From Oscillospiraceae bacterium (GTDB lineage: Bacteria; Bacillota; Clostridia; Oscillospirales; Ruminococcaceae): a stretch of 64,000 nucleotides of DNA. The notes beneath the pieces were generated by a model that had not been told where the DNA came from, did no database searches, and saw only the letters and a program-made list of their open reading frames with translations. This document shows positions 37,532-45,511 of the stretch, in pieces (position 1 is the stretch's first letter; the number at the start of each line of letters is the position of its first letter). The stretch is from positions 176,263 through 240,262 of the forward strand of contig JAIHAL010000008.1 in NCBI GenBank assembly GCA_020054675.1, given 5' to 3'. The position numbers were made by a program, and so were the translations under genes.

Positions 37532-37804
37532 TTAGTTTTTTGCAAGGACAGGAGAATCCGCAAACGCCCTTTTCCTCAGCGTTGAAACGGAAATTTGGGA
37601 TATGTACACCAAAATCCCGCCGTCCTTTTCGCAGACTATATATGATTTAGGCATTTCAAAGGAAACATTGATGACCTTGTTTTCCTTTTGGGCCCGTGAA
37701 AGAAAATCCTTTGTACTTTTTCCTATGGAAGTGTTTTCTATGTCAAAAATTCCTATTATATCCTTATCATTGACAATAATATCCCCGCCTAAATGCAGAT
37801 ACAT
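37532..37804 (-). CDS. remB: RemB-like extracellular matrix regulator (YaaB/DUF370)
   Basis: 90 residues of the DUF370 family: YLHLGGDIIVNDKDIIGIFD, then KSYIVCEKDGGILVYISQIS. In Bacillus subtilis RemB (yaaB) lies between recF and gyrB, exactly as here, and is linked to biofilm matrix expression. RemA, its relative, is a DNA-binding regulator. The role in this organism is inferred from homology and position. Confidence 0.88.
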   Translation of the reverse strand: MYLHLGGDIIVNDKDIIGIFDIENTSIGKSTKDFLSRAQKENKVINVSFEMPKSYIVCEKDGGILVYISQISVSTLRKRAFADSPVLAKN

Positions 37805-37833
37805 AAAAAACCTCCGATTTTTTTAAGGAAAGC

Positions 37834-38949
37834 CTACCTTTCGGCAATAATCCCGCCGTCCCTCATGTAAAACACCTTTCCCATCCTGTGCCTTAGAACG
37901 GTTGTCGGGTCGCAGCATGTTACAAAGAGCTGCATTCCGTCAATTTCGTTGAGCACAAAATCCTGCCTTGAAGCATCCAGCTCGCTCAAAACATCGTCAA
38001 GCAGCATTACCGGAGCCTCGCCGGTTTCGTCAAGGAGTATTTTTGCTTGTGAAAGCTTCATCACCAGCGCGGCGGAGCGCTGCTGCCCCTGCGAGCCGAA
38101 ATCCTTTACAGAAATCCCGTTTATTTCTATTTCCAAGTCATCCCTGTGAGTGCCGCTCTGGGTAAAACCAAGCCTTATGTCGCTTTCCCTGCCGGATTTA
38201 AGCTTTTGCAGATATTCCTCATAAAGTTCCCCCTTGTGGTCAAACCTTCCGTCAAGGCTTTCAAATACGGTGGAGCGGTAATAAAGCTTTAAATTTTCCT
38301 TGCCCTTTGAAAGACGGGAATACATTGGCGCGCAAAATCCTCCAAGCTTTCCCGCATAGGCATTTCTTAAAACGGAAATGTACGAACCTGCGTCCGCAAG
38401 CTGGACATCCCACATATCAAGGTCGTCAGGGGAGCATCTTCCGGCGGCGATTTCTTTAAGCGTCGCATTCCGCTGGGATAGGGCATTTTCGTACTTGTTG
38501 AGCGCCGAAACATATCCGTGCTTTATCTGCGAAACGCAAAGGTCCAGAAAAAGCCTTCTGCCGTCCGGCGCACCTTTTGAAAGCTTCAAGTCGTCAGGGA
38601 TAAAAGAAATGCACTTGAACACCCCAAAAAGCTTTGACATAAGTGGGAGCTTTACGCCGTTAAGGGTGACACGCTTGTCTTTTGGATTATCCCTTTGCAC
38701 CGAAAAGGATATTTCCTGATTTCTCTGCCTGTCCGAGAAAACAAGCCTTACATGCGCCGCATCCCCGTCAAATGCTATAAAATCCTTATCTTTTGTCCCT
38801 CTAAAGCTCCGGCATCCTGAGCAAAGCCATATAGCCTCCATAAGATTTGTTTTTCCCTGCGCGTTTTCGCCGCAAAAGATGTTCATTTTAGGGTCTGCAA
38901 GAAAAGAAACGTCTTTGAGGTTTTTATAGCCGTTTGCAAAAAACTCCAA
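37834..38949 (-). CDS. recF: DNA replication and repair protein RecF
   Basis: 371 residues, an SMC-like ABC ATPase: Walker A GENAQGKTNLMEA, signature SQGQQRSAALVMKLS, Walker B VMLLDDVLSELDASRQ and the LFVTCCDP closing motif. It works with RecO and RecR at gapped DNA. It lies 28 bp after rlbA in the canonical dnaA-dnaN-rlbA-recF-remB-gyrB order. Confidence 0.96.
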   Translation of the reverse strand: MEFFANGYKNLKDVSFLADPKMNIFCGENAQGKTNLMEAIWLCSGCRSFRGTKDKDFIAFDGDAAHVRLVFSDRQRNQEISFSVQRDNPKDKRVTLNGVKLPLMSKLFGVFKCISFIPDDLKLSKGAPDGRRLFLDLCVSQIKHGYVSALNKYENALSQRNATLKEIAAGRCSPDDLDMWDVQLADAGSYISVLRNAYAGKLGGFCAPMYSRLSKGKENLKLYYRSTVFESLDGRFDHKGELYEEYLQKLKSGRESDIRLGFTQSGTHRDDLEIEINGISVKDFGSQGQQRSAALVMKLSQAKILLDETGEAPVMLLDDVLSELDASRQDFVLNEIDGMQLFVTCCDPTTVLRHRMGKVFYMRDGGIIAER

Positions 38950-38977
38950 AACAACTATATTTATTCCCCCTAAAAAA

Positions 38978-39190
38978 TCATTCGACGGTTATTTCGCATC
39001 CGCACGCCTCAATTATATCGCCGGAGCGGATTTTTTTGCCTCTTTGCGTGCAAATTTCGCCGTTTACTTTTACCATTCCGTTTTGGACGAGCTCTTTTGC
39101 CTCGCCGCCGGTTTCGGTGACACCGGAAAATTTCAGCAAGGAATCAAGCTTTATAAATTCGGTGGTTATTTTAGTTGATATTTTTTTCAT
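38978..39190 (-). CDS. rlbA: RlbA (YaaA), S4-domain RNA-binding protein
   Basis: 70 residues made of a single S4 domain ([40 protein letters not shown] is its span, 20-58). S4 proteins bind structured RNA; the Bacillus protein between dnaN and recF is implicated in ribosome biogenesis. ATG 39190 (MKKIST) is preferred over an upstream in-frame start overlapping dnaN. Confidence 0.88.
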   Translation of the reverse strand: MKKISTKITTEFIKLDSLLKFSGVTETGGEAKELVQNGMVKVNGEICTQRGKKIRSGDIIEACGCEITVE

Positions 39191-39195
39191 CAAAA

Positions 39196-40305
39196 TCAAG
39201 CCTCAACCTTAAGCCTTACCGGCAAAACAAGGTAAATGAAGCTTTCCCCTTCCTTCGGTATTATTTTCATGGGCGAAAGCGGACCGTTCATGCAAAGCTT
39301 TGCAAGGTCTGTATCCGCGGCTTTAAGGGCGTCAAGCAAATAGCGGCAGTTGAATCCTATTTCCACAGACGGGCCGGATATATCCGCATCAAGCTCTTCA
39401 TACAGCTTTCCCATTGCGGTCGAGCAGCTTATTTTAAGCTTTCCGTTCTCAAAGACGCATTTTACGGGAGATTTCATCTTTTCGTTTATAAGCAGTGAGC
39501 ATCTTTCAAGGCTGTCGATGAAATCCCTTGTTTTAACGAGGACTTCGGTAGGGCAGCCTTGCGGTATAGAGCCCTTGTAATTGTGAAATTCCCCTTCAAG
39601 CAGCCTTGAAATCACGCTGTATCCCGATACATCAAATATTATGTGCTTTTTGCTGGTAAATATTTCACAAAAGGTGTCGTTTTCTTCTTTAAGGAGGCCC
39701 GCAAGCTCCCTCAAAGCCTTTGCCGGAACGATAAAGCTGTGGTTTTCCTGTGAATTTAAGGCTTCATTTCTTATTGCCAGACGGTAGCCGTCTATTGCAA
39801 CGAGCTTAAAGCTTCCGTTTTCTATTTCAAAAAGCTCTCCTGTAAGCACCGGTTTGATGTCCGTTTGCGCAACGGCAAAGATAGTGCGGTTTATCATGTC
39901 TTTAAGCATGCCTTGCGGTATTGAGAAGCTTTTTTCCTTGTCAAATTCGGGAAGCTGCGGATATTCCTCTGCCGAAAGTGAAATCAGGTCATATTCGGCA
40001 AGTCCTCCTGACACTTTTGTTGCAAAACCGTTGTCAATTTCAACGCAAACAGTTTCGCATGGCATTTTTCTTATAATGTCGGTAAACAGACGGGAGTTCA
40101 GGACAAATTCCCCTCCGCCTTCCCCGTTTACGGAAATTTCCGTTTTAATTCCTATTTCGAGGTCGTATCCGGTAAGTTGCAATGTATTTCCGAGAAGTCT
40201 TGCCTTTATTCCTTCGAGAGCCGGTATGGTTGATTTTGCCGCAGCGGCCTTTGAAACATTTGAAATTGCCTCATAGAGGGATTGTTGACTGCAAGTGAAT
40301 TTCAT
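39196..40305 (-). CDS. dnaN: DNA polymerase III sliding clamp (beta subunit)
   Basis: 369 residues with three repeats of the clamp fold (the first starts [19 protein letters not shown], the second has [21 protein letters not shown], the third NGPLSPMKI near the C-terminus). It forms the dimeric ring tethering PolC/DnaE. It follows dnaA after a 523-bp intergenic region that appears to be the origin; GGAG precedes its ATG on the minus strand. Confidence 0.96.
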   Translation of the reverse strand: MKFTCSQQSLYEAISNVSKAAAAKSTIPALEGIKARLLGNTLQLTGYDLEIGIKTEISVNGEGGGEFVLNSRLFTDIIRKMPCETVCVEIDNGFATKVSGGLAEYDLISLSAEEYPQLPEFDKEKSFSIPQGMLKDMINRTIFAVAQTDIKPVLTGELFEIENGSFKLVAIDGYRLAIRNEALNSQENHSFIVPAKALRELAGLLKEENDTFCEIFTSKKHIIFDVSGYSVISRLLEGEFHNYKGSIPQGCPTEVLVKTRDFIDSLERCSLLINEKMKSPVKCVFENGKLKISCSTAMGKLYEELDADISGPSVEIGFNCRYLLDALKAADTDLAKLCMNGPLSPMKIIPKEGESFIYLVLPVRLKVEA

Positions 40306-40405
40306 TTTTAATCTCCTTTTTTTAGGATTGTTGAAAAAGGGAAACCTAGCCCTTTGAATTTGGGTTTTTTGATGATATAAAATAACATAATATAATTATA
40401 TTTTT

Positions 40406-40420
40406 TAGCAATAGCAGTAG
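40406..40420 (+). promoter_or_regulatory. DnaA-trio-like unwinding element
   Basis: TAG-CAA-TAG-CAG-TAG is preceded by a 40-bp AT-rich stretch and followed by GGGGG and then a TGTTGAAAC box (40434-40442). This order, AT-rich region, trios, GC-rich spacer, DnaA box, is that of the basal unwinding system described in Bacillus subtilis. Confidence 0.6.
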
Positions 40421-40706
40421 GGGGGATGGAAACTGTTGAAACTTTAATTTATTGCCGAATTTTCGCAAGAAAACTATCAACAAAAAATCAAACGCAAAAG
40501 TTGATGAAATGTTGAAAGAAAAAATTGCGTTGAAAGAGTTGAAAACTGCCTGTTTAAAGTTGATTTTTTGTTGATAAAATTGTGGTAAAATTTTTTTAGG
40601 GATTTTTCTTTAAACTTTTTGTGGAAAAGTCTTTCCAATGCAAATGTTTAAAGTGAGGAAAAGCACTCAAAACCAATCCTCATATCCCTAAAAATACGCT
40701 TTTGAA

Positions 40707-40749
40707 ATTCAACACAGTTTTCAACAGTGTGTTGAAAACTGTGTTGAAT
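40707..40749. repeat. Perfect 43-bp palindrome in oriC
   Basis: Two 20-bp arms (40707-40726 and 40730-40749) are exact reverse complements around the 3-nt centre GTG. Each arm contains TTTTCAACA or its complement. No T-run follows on either strand, so it is more likely a protein-binding or origin structure than a terminator. Confidence 0.75.
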
Positions 40750-40828
40750 GAATTAATTTTTAAAAATAAAATCTAAAAAGCAAATGCTTTAAAACTAACA
40801 ACTAATAACTATTTTCTAACAACTAAAT

Positions 40829-42175
40829 TCATTTTTCTCTTATGTTTTTTATGAGGTCTTCAACTATTTCTTTAAGGTGGGCGTCTTTTTTAAGTGATTC
40901 CTCCACATTAGCGATTGCATAAACAATTGTGGAGTGGTCCCTTCCGCCGAATTCGGTTCCAATTGCGGAAAGGGGCATTTCGGTTATTTCCCTGACGACA
41001 TATATGGCGACCTTTCTTGCTGTTGAAATTTGAGATGAACGCTTGTTGGAGCGGATATCGTCTGCGGTGACGCCGTAAATTCCGGCAACTTCGCCGATAA
41101 TCCTTTCAACGGTGACAGGAACCGGCTGGTTGTCGTTAAGTATGTCCCTGATAACACTTTGAGCCATTGCCATTGACGGCGGAGAGCCTGCAAGATGCTT
41201 TAACGCCTTTAACTTTTTAACTGCGCCCTCAAGCTGCCTGATGTTTGTTTTCAGCCTGTTGGCTATGAATTCCGCCACCTCGTCGGGGATGGTCAGCTGC
41301 AAAAGCTCCGCCTTGCGCTTGATGATGGCGATTCTTGTTTCAAAATCCGGCGTTGAAATGTCTGCGATAAGTCCCCATTCAAAACGTGTGCGTATGCGCT
41401 CTTCAAGTGTTTTGATGTCCTTTGGCGGGCGGTCGGATGTAAGAACTATCTGTTTTCCGACCTTGTGCAGCTCGTTGAACGTGTGGAAAAATTCCTCTTG
41501 GGTGGATTCCTTTCCTGCGATAAACTGCACGTCGTCAACAAGCAAAACATCCGCGCTTCTGTATTTTGTGTGGAACTGCGCGGTTGTTTCGGTTCTTATG
41601 GCGGTTATGAGCTCGTTGGTAAAGCTGTCGCCGCTGACGTATATAATGTTGGACTGGGGATTTTTCTTTTTTATCTCATGGGAGATTGCTGTAAGCAGAT
41701 GTGTTTTTCCAAGTCCGGACGGGCCGTGTATAAACAGGGGATTGTATGCCGAGCTTCTGTTGTTTGCCACTGCCGTGCAGGCCGCGTAGGCAAATTCGTT
41801 TGAGCGTCCCACTATAAAGGTGTCGAAAGTATATTCGTATTCTGCGTTTTCAAAGCTTTTTTCAAGCTCAAGGTGCTTTGACTGCGCATCTTCTTCCGGT
41901 TTAGGCTCGTCCTTTTTGATATCGTCTTGAGTGTTGATTTGGATGTCCACCTCAAATCCGAGTACGGCAAAAAAAGCTTCTTTTAAAAGCTTTTCGTAAT
42001 TTTTAAGGACTATGCCCTTTTGAAATTCCGACTGCACATAAAAAACCGCGGTATTTTCCTGAAGCTCGACAGGCTCAAGGGATTGTATCCACAGTTTGTG
42101 GGCAGTTTCGCCTATGCTGCCGCTTTTTGCGCAGTAATCCTTAACGCGTTCAAAGACCTCGTTAAATGAAGTCAT
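40829..42175 (-). CDS. dnaA: Chromosomal replication initiator protein DnaA
   Basis: 448 residues: domain I (1-85), linker, AAA+ domain III with Walker A GPSGLGKTHLL, Walker B VLLVDDVQFI and sensor LTSDRPPKDI, and DNA-binding domain IV ending with the signature FGGRDHSTIVYAI. It binds DnaA boxes and opens oriC. ATG 42175 (MTSFNEVFERV) is chosen: GGGGG lies 11 nt before it and the family starts here; an upstream in-frame TTG at 42202 has no support. Confidence 0.97.
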   Translation of the reverse strand: MTSFNEVFERVKDYCAKSGSIGETAHKLWIQSLEPVELQENTAVFYVQSEFQKGIVLKNYEKLLKEAFFAVLGFEVDIQINTQDDIKKDEPKPEEDAQSKHLELEKSFENAEYEYTFDTFIVGRSNEFAYAACTAVANNRSSAYNPLFIHGPSGLGKTHLLTAISHEIKKKNPQSNIIYVSGDSFTNELITAIRTETTAQFHTKYRSADVLLVDDVQFIAGKESTQEEFFHTFNELHKVGKQIVLTSDRPPKDIKTLEERIRTRFEWGLIADISTPDFETRIAIIKRKAELLQLTIPDEVAEFIANRLKTNIRQLEGAVKKLKALKHLAGSPPSMAMAQSVIRDILNDNQPVPVTVERIIGEVAGIYGVTADDIRSNKRSSQISTARKVAIYVVREITEMPLSAIGTEFGGRDHSTIVYAIANVEESLKKDAHLKEIVEDLIKNIREK

Positions 42176-42220
42176 GATGCATAAAACCCCCAGTTGCTGC
42201 AATGTTTGATAATTGATATA

Positions 42221-42249
42221 ATTATATCACATTGCAATGTTATTTTCAA
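42221..42249 (-). promoter_or_regulatory. dnaA promoter
   Basis: On the minus strand, TTGAAA (42244-42249), a 17-nt spacer and TATAAT (42221-42226) with extended TGA. The -10 lies in the palindrome TGATATAATTATATCA, also found upstream of the WYL gene. TTGCA/TGCAA repeats flank it. Confidence 0.65.
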
Positions 42250-42324
42250 GAAGTTTAAGCATTTTAAAATATATTTATAATAGTATTACAATGCGGAAAA
42301 TTTAAGGAAAATTAAAAAAAGTAC

Positions 42325-42354
42325 TTGACACGGGCCATGTTTTTGTTTTATACT
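42325..42354 (+). promoter_or_regulatory. rpmH promoter
   Basis: Consensus TTGACA (42325-42330), an 18-nt spacer and TATACT (42349-42354) lie about 95 nt before rpmH. Confidence 0.75.
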
Positions 42355-42447
42355 AATTGATTGTAAGGGTTTATAATCAGAAATTCAAGCTGCGTGGTTT
42401 TTTATATAATAAATGCCGCACGCTCTTTTTTGAAGGGAGGATAACAA

Positions 42448-42582
42448 ATGAAAAGAACATATCAGCCTAAAAAGCTTCACAGAAAAAAAGAACACGGCTT
42501 TTTGAAGCGCATGTCCACAAGGAACGGACGCAAGGTTTTGTCCAGAAGGCGCGCAAAGGGCAGAAAAAGACTCTGTCACTAA
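42448..42582 (+). CDS. rpmH: 50S ribosomal protein L34
   Basis: 44 residues beginning [19 protein letters not shown] and ending in the basic [12 protein letters not shown], the invariant L34 pattern. GGGAGG lies 8 nt before the ATG. It is the first plus-strand gene right of dnaA, the universal bacterial arrangement, and has its own promoter and terminator. Confidence 0.98.
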   Translation: MKRTYQPKKLHRKKEHGFLKRMSTRNGRKVLSRRRAKGRKRLCH

Positions 42583-42612
42583 GTCTTTTTCTTTTTACGG
42601 CAAAGGTAAAAC

Positions 42613-42639
42613 AAAGACCACAGAATTGTGGTCTTTTTT
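42613..42639 (+). terminator. Terminator after rpmH
   Basis: AAAGACCACA (42613-42622), a 4-nt loop, TGTGGTC and TTTTTT. A mini-repeat begins within its T-run, so rnpA depends on its own promoter. Confidence 0.85.
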
Positions 42640-42757
42640 GTTTAGTTGTTAGCAAGATAGCAGTTAGTAGTTAGTTTTAGTGTTTTTAATTTTGAAGTTT
42701 TATTTTAAATTTGCCATCAACTAACGGCTAATTTCTAATAACTAAAAACTAATTGAA
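42640..42757. repeat. Mini-repeat between rpmH terminator and rnpA promoter
   Basis: A direct TTAG array (TTTAGTTGTTAGC and further units to about 42682) and an inverted array (CTAACGGCTAATTTCTAA and on, 42719-42757) enclose a short AT-rich spacer. No hairpin core is present. Confidence 0.7.
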
Positions 42758-42764
42758 AAAACGA

Positions 42765-42793
42765 TTGCTATAAATGATTTTTGCTGATATAAT
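42765..42793 (+). promoter_or_regulatory. rnpA promoter
   Basis: TTGCTA (42765-42770), a 17-nt spacer and TATAAT (42788-42793) with extended TGA, about 34 nt before the rnpA start. Confidence 0.65.
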
Positions 42794-42826
42794 GTTATTT
42801 GTAAATCCATAAAAATGGTGGTGCTT

Positions 42827-43168
42827 ATGCTTTTTACCAAGACTATCGATTCGAATAGGGATTTCCTTTATTTGTATAAAAGAGGAAAATCCATTGTCAC
42901 AAAGGCGGTAGTGGTTTATTACAGAAAAAACAATACGCCTTTCAACCGCATAGGCATTACATCTGCAAAAAAGATAGGCAACGCTGTCGAGAGGAACAGG
43001 GCGCGCAGGATTATCCGCGCCGCATACCGTGAGATTGAGGACAAGTTTCCGATAGGATACGATATGATTATTGTGGCAAGAAGGGCTGCTGTGGAAATGA
43101 AGTCCTACAACGTGAAAAAGATATTCAAGGAAAAGGTAATACCGGAGCTTTGCGGTGAAAACAAATGA
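42827..43168 (+). CDS. rnpA: Ribonuclease P protein component
   Basis: 113 residues with the conserved basic signature RIGITSAKKIGNAVERNRARRIIRAAYR. It binds the catalytic RNase P RNA and aids 5' processing of pre-tRNAs. The start is ATG 42827 (MLFTKTI) with GGTGGTG close upstream; an in-frame ATG at 42815 is the alternative. It overlaps yidD by 4 bp. Confidence 0.95.
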   Translation: MLFTKTIDSNRDFLYLYKRGKSIVTKAVVVYYRKNNTPFNRIGITSAKKIGNAVERNRARRIIRAAYREIEDKFPIGYDMIIVARRAAVEMKSYNVKKIFKEKVIPELCGENK

Positions 43169-43434
43169 AAAGTTTTTTAATTGAAATTTTTTTGCTTCCG
43201 CTTAAATTTTACAGGAAATTTGTGTCGCCTTTAATTCCTCCGCGGTGCAAGTATTATCCGACTTGCTCTACTTACGCTCTTGGAGCGGTGAGGAGGTTTG
43301 GAATCATAAAAGGCTCATGGCTTGCCCTGAAAAGGGTGGTCAGATGCAATCCCTGGAGCCTTGGGGGAATAGACCCCGTTCCGGAGGAGTATTCGTATTT
43401 TGAAAAATGGCGGAAAAAATCCGCTTGCAAATAA
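43165..43434 (+). CDS. yidD: Membrane protein insertion efficiency factor YidD
   Basis: 89 residues with the YidD motif FVSPLIPPRCKYYPTCSTYAL and the closing LKRVVRCNPWSLGGIDPVP. It assists YidC-dependent insertion. It overlaps rnpA (ATGA) and precedes yidC by 25 bp, the standard order. Confidence 0.95.
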   Translation: MKSFLIEIFLLPLKFYRKFVSPLIPPRCKYYPTCSTYALGAVRRFGIIKGSWLALKRVVRCNPWSLGGIDPVPEEYSYFEKWRKKSACK

Positions 43435-43459
43435 TTTTTCTTTTATTTTGGAGGGTCAA

Positions 43460-44581
43460 ATGGATTTTATCAACTCTTTATTCGGTTATCCCCTGGGATT
43501 TGTAATGTGGGCAATTTACAAGCTTGTCCAGAATTATGGTGTGGCAATAGTGCTGTTTACGCTGGTGACAAAGATACTCATATTCCCGCTTTCGGTAAAG
43601 CAGCAGAAGAATATGGCGCGAATGTCGCTTTTTCAGCCTAAAATGGCTGAACTGCAAAAGAAATACGGAAAAAATAAAGAAAAACTTCAAGAGGAGCAGA
43701 TGAAGCTTTATGCCGAAGAGGGCGTAAATCCAATGGGAAGCTGCCTTCCTCTTTTGATACAGTTCCCGATACTTTTTGGTATAGTTGATGTTATTTATAA
43801 GCCAATGACGCATATAATGCATTTTTCATCGGGCATAATTTCGCAGGCGGCGGATATTGCAAAGAAGGTTTTTGAAGCATCAGGAAAAATACCCCAAAAC
43901 TTTGCCGGATACCAGCAGCAGCTTTATATAATGCAGGCATATTCAAAGGACCCGTCTGCATTTGAGTCGATAAAGGGATTTTCTGAACAGGCCGGAAATT
44001 TTGATATGAAAATTTTCGGCGGGGCAATAGATTTGGGCGCCGTGCCGACACTCACATGGCCCATGCTGCTCATACCTGTTCTTGCGGGAATTTCGCAGCT
44101 TGCCCTTACGCTTTACGGACAATGGTACCAAAAGAAAACGAATCCTTCTGCCGCACAGACAATGGGCGCAATGAACGCAATGCTTTACATCATGCCGGTT
44201 TTCTCGGTGTGGATGGCGTTTGCGCTTCCCGCCGGCGCAGGATTTTACTGGATTATGCAGTCGGTATTTTCATTTGCCCAGTCGATAGTGCTCAATAAGA
44301 TTTACACTCCCGAAAAAATGCAGGAAATCGTTAAAAAAGAACAGGAAAAGAAAAAGAGAAAAGGCCCTACCTATATGCAAAGGGTGCTTGAACAGCAAAA
44401 GGCAATGCTTGAACAGCAGCAGGGGAACAGGCCTCAAAGACAAGTAAAGGTTGACGATGACGGTGAGATAAAACTGTCAAAATCGGCGCAAAAGGATATG
44501 ACAAGCAAGATTATTGCCGAAGCAAGAAGGAGATATGCCGAAAAATACGGCGATGATATCGACGAAAGCGACACAGAATGA
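43460..44581 (+). CDS. yidC: Membrane protein insertase YidC/OxaI
   Basis: 373 residues, Gram-positive type without a large periplasmic domain. An N-terminal membrane segment (about 10-30), the conserved cytoplasmic hairpin (KQQKNMARMSLFQPKMAEL) and later transmembrane segments (LLIQFPILFGIVDVIYKP, WMAFALPAGAGFYWIMQS) are visible; a positively charged tail contacts ribosomes. No lipobox Cys is obvious. ATG 43460 has GGAGGG before it; an in-frame ATG at 43400 lies within yidD. Confidence 0.95.
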   Translation: MDFINSLFGYPLGFVMWAIYKLVQNYGVAIVLFTLVTKILIFPLSVKQQKNMARMSLFQPKMAELQKKYGKNKEKLQEEQMKLYAEEGVNPMGSCLPLLIQFPILFGIVDVIYKPMTHIMHFSSGIISQAADIAKKVFEASGKIPQNFAGYQQQLYIMQAYSKDPSAFESIKGFSEQAGNFDMKIFGGAIDLGAVPTLTWPMLLIPVLAGISQLALTLYGQWYQKKTNPSAAQTMGAMNAMLYIMPVFSVWMAFALPAGAGFYWIMQSVFSFAQSIVLNKIYTPEKMQEIVKKEQEKKKRKGPTYMQRVLEQQKAMLEQQQGNRPQRQVKVDDDGEIKLSKSAQKDMTSKIIAEARRRYAEKYGDDIDESDTE

Positions 44582-44615
44582 CTTTTATCGTCAAAATTGA
44601 AAGGATTGGATTTGA

Positions 44616-45434
44616 ATGAATAAGATTTTTACGGCAAAAACCGTCGAAGAAGCAAAGCGTGCGGCATGTGAGGAATTTGGCGTATCTGAGGATAAAATAA
44701 CATTTGAAATTATTGAGGAGCCTAAAAGGGGCCTTTTTGGAAAGCTTAAAGGGGAAGCAAGAGTAAATGCTGTTTATGAACCATCAAGGGCGCAGATTGC
44801 CGCCGATTATATAAAAGGCATACTTTCGGCGATGGGGATAAGCGTTGAAATGCAGGTTTCCGAAAGCGAAGACGGTGCTGTAATTGAGCTTAAAGGCGAT
44901 GAGATAGGCTCCGTAATAGGCCGCAGGGGAGATACGCTTGATTCTCTGCAATACCTTGCGTCGATGGTTTGCAATAAGGATGAAAAGAACTATTACAGGA
45001 TAACCCTTGACAGCTGCGGATATAGGGAAAAGAGAAAGGAAACCCTTGAAGAGCTTGCCGTAAAGATTGCAAAAACGGTTTTAAGGACAGGCAGGGATTC
45101 CGTTTTGGAGCCTATGAATCCGTACGAGAGAAGAATAATCCATTCGGCTGTTGCCACTGTTGAGGGAGTTGTTTCACATTCGACCGGCGAGGAGCCTTAC
45201 AGACGTGTGGTAATTTCCGCTGTAAATAAGCCTGTGCGTCCAAAAAAGAGGGCTGACGGACAAAAGAAGTTTCCAAACCAAAAGGGGAAAAAGGGCAAGC
45301 CGTTCCCGCAAAAGAAAAGAAATGTTGACTTTAAAACTTCATTTGAAAAGGAATATCAAAAACCCGTTCCGAAACCAAAGCCGGAGGACAGCATAAAATC
45401 CGAGCTTTACGGAAAGATAGAACTTGACGATTGA
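44616..45434 (+). CDS. jag: Jag/KhpB RNA-binding protein (Jag_N, KH, R3H)
   Basis: 272 residues: Jag_N domain (1-50, with EEPKRGLFGKLKGEARV), a KH domain (about 75-150, GSVIGRRGDTLDSLQYL) and an R3H domain (about 155-205, MNPYERRIIHSAVA). A Lys/Pro-rich tail follows. KhpB proteins bind RNA and affect cell elongation and division in Firmicutes. It follows yidC as usual and is separated from mnmE by a terminator. Confidence 0.93.
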   Translation: MNKIFTAKTVEEAKRAACEEFGVSEDKITFEIIEEPKRGLFGKLKGEARVNAVYEPSRAQIAADYIKGILSAMGISVEMQVSESEDGAVIELKGDEIGSVIGRRGDTLDSLQYLASMVCNKDEKNYYRITLDSCGYREKRKETLEELAVKIAKTVLRTGRDSVLEPMNPYERRIIHSAVATVEGVVSHSTGEEPYRRVVISAVNKPVRPKKRADGQKKFPNQKGKKGKPFPQKKRNVDFKTSFEKEYQKPVPKPKPEDSIKSELYGKIELDD

Positions 45435-45466
45435 TTTTAAAAGCTTTTTTACACGGGATTTTGCCC

Positions 45467-45490
45467 GGGCGGGTTTATACCCGCCCTTTT
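45467..45490 (+). terminator. Terminator between jag and mnmE
   Basis: An 8-bp GC stem (GGGCGGGT with ACCCGCCC, loop TTAT) followed by TTTT. It may be partial, since mnmE is only 22 bp downstream and no separate promoter is evident. Confidence 0.7.
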
Positions 45491-45511
45491 GATTTAAACA
45501 GAGGTGATTTT

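Larger units (their letters stand above)
40306..40828. other. Probable replication origin (oriC), dnaA-dnaN intergenic region
   Basis: The 523-bp gap holds about ten TGTTGAAAA-type nonamers (for example 40329, 40434, 40510, 40537, 40569, 40718, 40730), one near-classical DnaA box TGTGGAAAA at 40620-40628, an AT-rich segment (40365-40405), and a DnaA-trio-like run at 40406-40420. This matches Bacillus, where the unwinding site lies between dnaA and dnaN. Gene orientation switches around here. A short inverted TTAG array (40793-40827) abuts the dnaA end. Confidence 0.8.
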
